Assembly (NCBI GenBank): GCA_021852095.1
Contig: JAJZOC010000023.1
Coordinates: 1-5,897 of the forward strand
DNA from: a bacterium
GTDB lineage: Bacteria; Patescibacteriota; Microgenomatia; Levybacterales; UBA12049
Direction: 5' to 3'
Length of the DNA: 5,897 nt
Shown: piece after piece, positions 4,647 through 5,897 of the stretch
Numbering within the stretch: the first letter of the stretch is position 1
Layout of the letters: each line of letters begins with the position of its first letter
Position numbers and translations under genes: made by a program
The notes under the pieces: model-generated
Seen by the model: the letters and a program-made list of their open reading frames with translations, nothing else
Told to the model about the DNA's origin: nothing
Databases searched by the model: none

Positions 4647-5897
4647 AAGTTGCGGATGTAATGTCGGGACACGTTGATTATGTATCTGTTGATACAAAAA
4701 TAGAAGACGTTGCCGCTCTTATTTTTGGACGCGGAATAAACGGCGTACCGGTTGTTAAGAAAGATAAAAAAGTGGCAGGTTTTATAACAGAGCGGGATAT
4801 TCTGTCTAAATTTTATCCTTCCATGCAGGAATATGTAGAAGATCCTGTTCATTCTTCGGATTTTGAAGGTATGGAAACTAAAGTGGCCGAGATTTTTGCT
4901 ATGAAGGCAGAAGACATAATGAGTAAAAACCCAACAACCGTAACTTCGGACACACCCCTTTTAAGAGCGCAGTCTTTAATGTTTATTGAAAAAGTTGGGC
5001 GACTGCCGGTTGTAGATAAAAGAGGCGATTTAGTTGGGATTATTTCAAAGGGAGATATTTTTAAAGCTTTAGTGGGAGATAGGGTTTTGTTTACAGAGAA
5101 TAAAGACTATAACGACTGGCTGTCTAAAACTTATTACGCCGCGGTTGACACAGAAGACCGTCTGCACCATGAATTGCCGGATTTGTTAAAGATTTTTAAT
5201 AAAAATAATGTTAAAAGTGTTTTAGATATAGGTTGTGGAACAGGTGATCATAGTATAGCTTTGGCGGATAAAGGTTTTACTGTTATTGGTATTGACAGAA
5301 GCCGCGAGATGATTAAGGAAGCCAATATCAGAAAAGCAAAGCTTTCACAAGAAGCGCAAAAAAGGGTGCAATTTATACTGGGTGAAACGATTGATGTTTT
5401 ATTAAAGATGGAAAATACTTTTGATGCAATGCTTTTTATGGGCAATACCTTATCTCATAATCAAGGCAAAATTAAGGACTTAGTAAAGACTTGCGCGGAC
5501 TATCTTTCTAAAAGCGGCATAGTAATTTTTCAGATCACTAATTTTGACAAGGTTATAAAAGTAAAGAAAAGGCTTCTTGACTTTAATTTCGCCACCATAA
5601 AAGATGGAGTGGAAAGGGAATACGCATTTTTAGAATTTTATGATTTCCCAAATAAAAAAGAACACACTATTCTTAAGACATTTGCAATACTGCGTTCCGA
5701 TAGGGATAGGTGGAAATGGGCTGGAGCCAGAAACAGCGTGATGGAATATACGAATAAAGAGATAATAAAAGGAATATTAGAAAAAAACGGTTTTTCAAAG
5801 ACTTCTTTTTATGGAGGATTTTTTGACGGAAAGAAATGGGATTATTTGTTTAGGAAGTCTTTCAAATCTTTGGAAAGCGACTGGCTCCAGCCCATTT
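4643..5897 (+). CDS. CBS-pair / SAM-dependent methyltransferase fusion, 3' partial
   Basis: One uninterrupted frame of 418 codons runs off the window end. Residues 1-58 are CBS domain 1 (DVMS at 5-8, GINGVPVV, GFITERDIL at 46-54). Residues 59-87 are a spacer, and about 88-147 are CBS domain 2 (DIMSKNPTTV, VGRLPVV, GIISKGDIF at 132-140). Both contain the G-h-x-[TS]-x-x-D motif that contacts adenosine ribose/phosphate in CBS modules. After a short linker, residues about 155-410 are a class I Rossmann methyltransferase: motif I LDIGCGTGD (194-202), acidic loop VIGIDRS (214-220), FDAMLFMGNTLSH (260-272), then FQITNFD (296-302). The downstream EFYDF and GGFFDGKKWD segments recall glycine/sarcosine-type small-molecule N-methyltransferases, so a small substrate is more likely than DNA or rRNA. 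Inference: adenine nucleotides or SAM bound by the CBS pair control methylation. The frame was followed codon by codon across the junction. Similarity to other family members suggests the protein ends soon beyond the window. The last six codons coincide with a suspicious inverted repeat. Confidence 0.85.
   Translation, partial: MKVADVMSGHVDYVSVDTKIEDVAALIFGRGINGVPVVKKDKKVAGFITERDILSKFYPSMQEYVEDPVHSSDFEGMETKVAEIFAMKAEDIMSKNPTTVTSDTPLLRAQSLMFIEKVGRLPVVDKRGDLVGIISKGDIFKALVGDRVLFTENKDYNDWLSKTYYAAVDTEDRLHHELPDLLKIFNKNNVKSVLDIGCGTGDHSIALADKGFTVIGIDRSREMIKEANIRKAKLSQEAQKRVQFILGETIDVLLKMENTFDAMLFMGNTLSHNQGKIKDLVKTCADYLSKSGIVIFQITNFDKVIKVKKRLLDFNFATIKDGVEREYAFLEFYDFPNKKEHTILKTFAILRSDRDRWKWAGARNSVMEYTNKEIIKGILEKNGFSKTSFYGGFFDGKKWDYLFRKSFKSLESDWLQPI
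5714..5897. repeat. 17-bp perfect inverted repeat, right arm at window end
   Basis: aaatgggctggagccag at 5714-5730 is exactly complementary to ctggctccagcccattt at 5881-5897, 150 bp apart. The match stops inward after 17 bp, and outward it is limited only by the end of the sequence. Both arms lie in the methyltransferase frame (KWAGAR and DWLQPI). A true hairpin is possible, but a repeat ending exactly at the last base suggests a fold-back join. Confidence 0.85.

Noticed and set aside
4058..4852. Three bottom-strand frames opposite the HD and CBS-methyltransferase genes (103, 116 and 125 codons)
   Set aside because: They lie antisense to genes with clear family motifs and look like random AT-rich translations with no recognisable domain.
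5089..5100. Possible internal TTG start that would make the methyltransferase a separate gene
   Set aside because: The frame is continuous with the CBS domains, there is no stop before it and no ribosome-binding site, so a fusion is simpler.
5248..5445. 65-codon bottom-strand frame inside the methyltransferase domain
   Set aside because: It is a shadow of the Rossmann-fold coding sequence on the other strand.
1..5897. CRISPR arrays, tRNA or rRNA genes, insertion sequences, riboswitches
   Set aside because: No regularly spaced repeats, tRNA-like cloverleaf, rRNA-like stretch or transposase motif was seen, and nearly all sequence is accounted for by the listed genes.

Overview
This AT-rich, gene-dense window looks like part of a small bacterial genome, most plausibly a Candidate Phyla Radiation (Patescibacteria) organism of Microgenomates type. 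That placement is an inference. It rests on very short or negative gene spacing, little sign of Shine-Dalgarno sites before first genes, an archaeal-style type-2 cytidylate kinase, and several divergent single-domain enzymes. No marker gene fixes the lineage. The standard bacterial code fits: TAA and TGA both act as stops and no frame needs UGA read-through.

Layout. Bases 1-357 (+) are the 3' end of a membrane-anchored TPR protein. It converges on rplY (ribosomal protein L25/CTC, 354-1070, -). An 87-bp divergent region then carries two back-to-back promoters, for rplY and for gap (GAPDH, 1158-2213, +). Next come a 92-bp, almost pure A/T spacer and a cytidylate-kinase-like P-loop gene (2306-2893, +), which converges on a divergent inositol-monophosphatase-superfamily gene (2890-3960, -). 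A 77-bp divergent region with overlapping promoters leads to an HD-domain gene (4038-4646, +). That gene overlaps by ATGA a gene running off the window (4643-5897, +), which encodes two CBS domains fused in frame to a class I SAM-dependent methyltransferase.

Most interesting points. (1) The CBS-CBS-methyltransferase fusion is translationally coupled to an HDDC2/YfbR-type protein that has lost the HD dyad itself. This could be an adenine-ligand- or SAM-sensing methyltransferase with a pseudo-nucleotidase partner. (2) gap carries an in-frame, roughly 55-bp double-hairpin palindromic repeat that adds about 19 residues to the enzyme, like Rickettsia palindromic elements. (3) Its GAPDH lacks the Asp and the Leu-Pro pair that normally select NAD, pointing to NADP use. 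(4) Three of four predicted promoters would start transcription at or within about five bases of the start codon, so leaderless translation is likely. (5) Both convergent gene pairs end in the same shared TTAA. (6) The last 17 bases are an exact reverse complement of bases 5714-5730, which may be a fold-back assembly artefact at a contig end.

The genes cover translation (L25), central carbon metabolism (GAPDH), pyrimidine nucleotide phosphorylation (CMP-kinase-like), phosphate-ester hydrolysis (IMPase-like) and a possible SAM/nucleotide-linked methylation module. Apart from the HD/CBS-methyltransferase pair, nothing in the sequence shows that they form one pathway.
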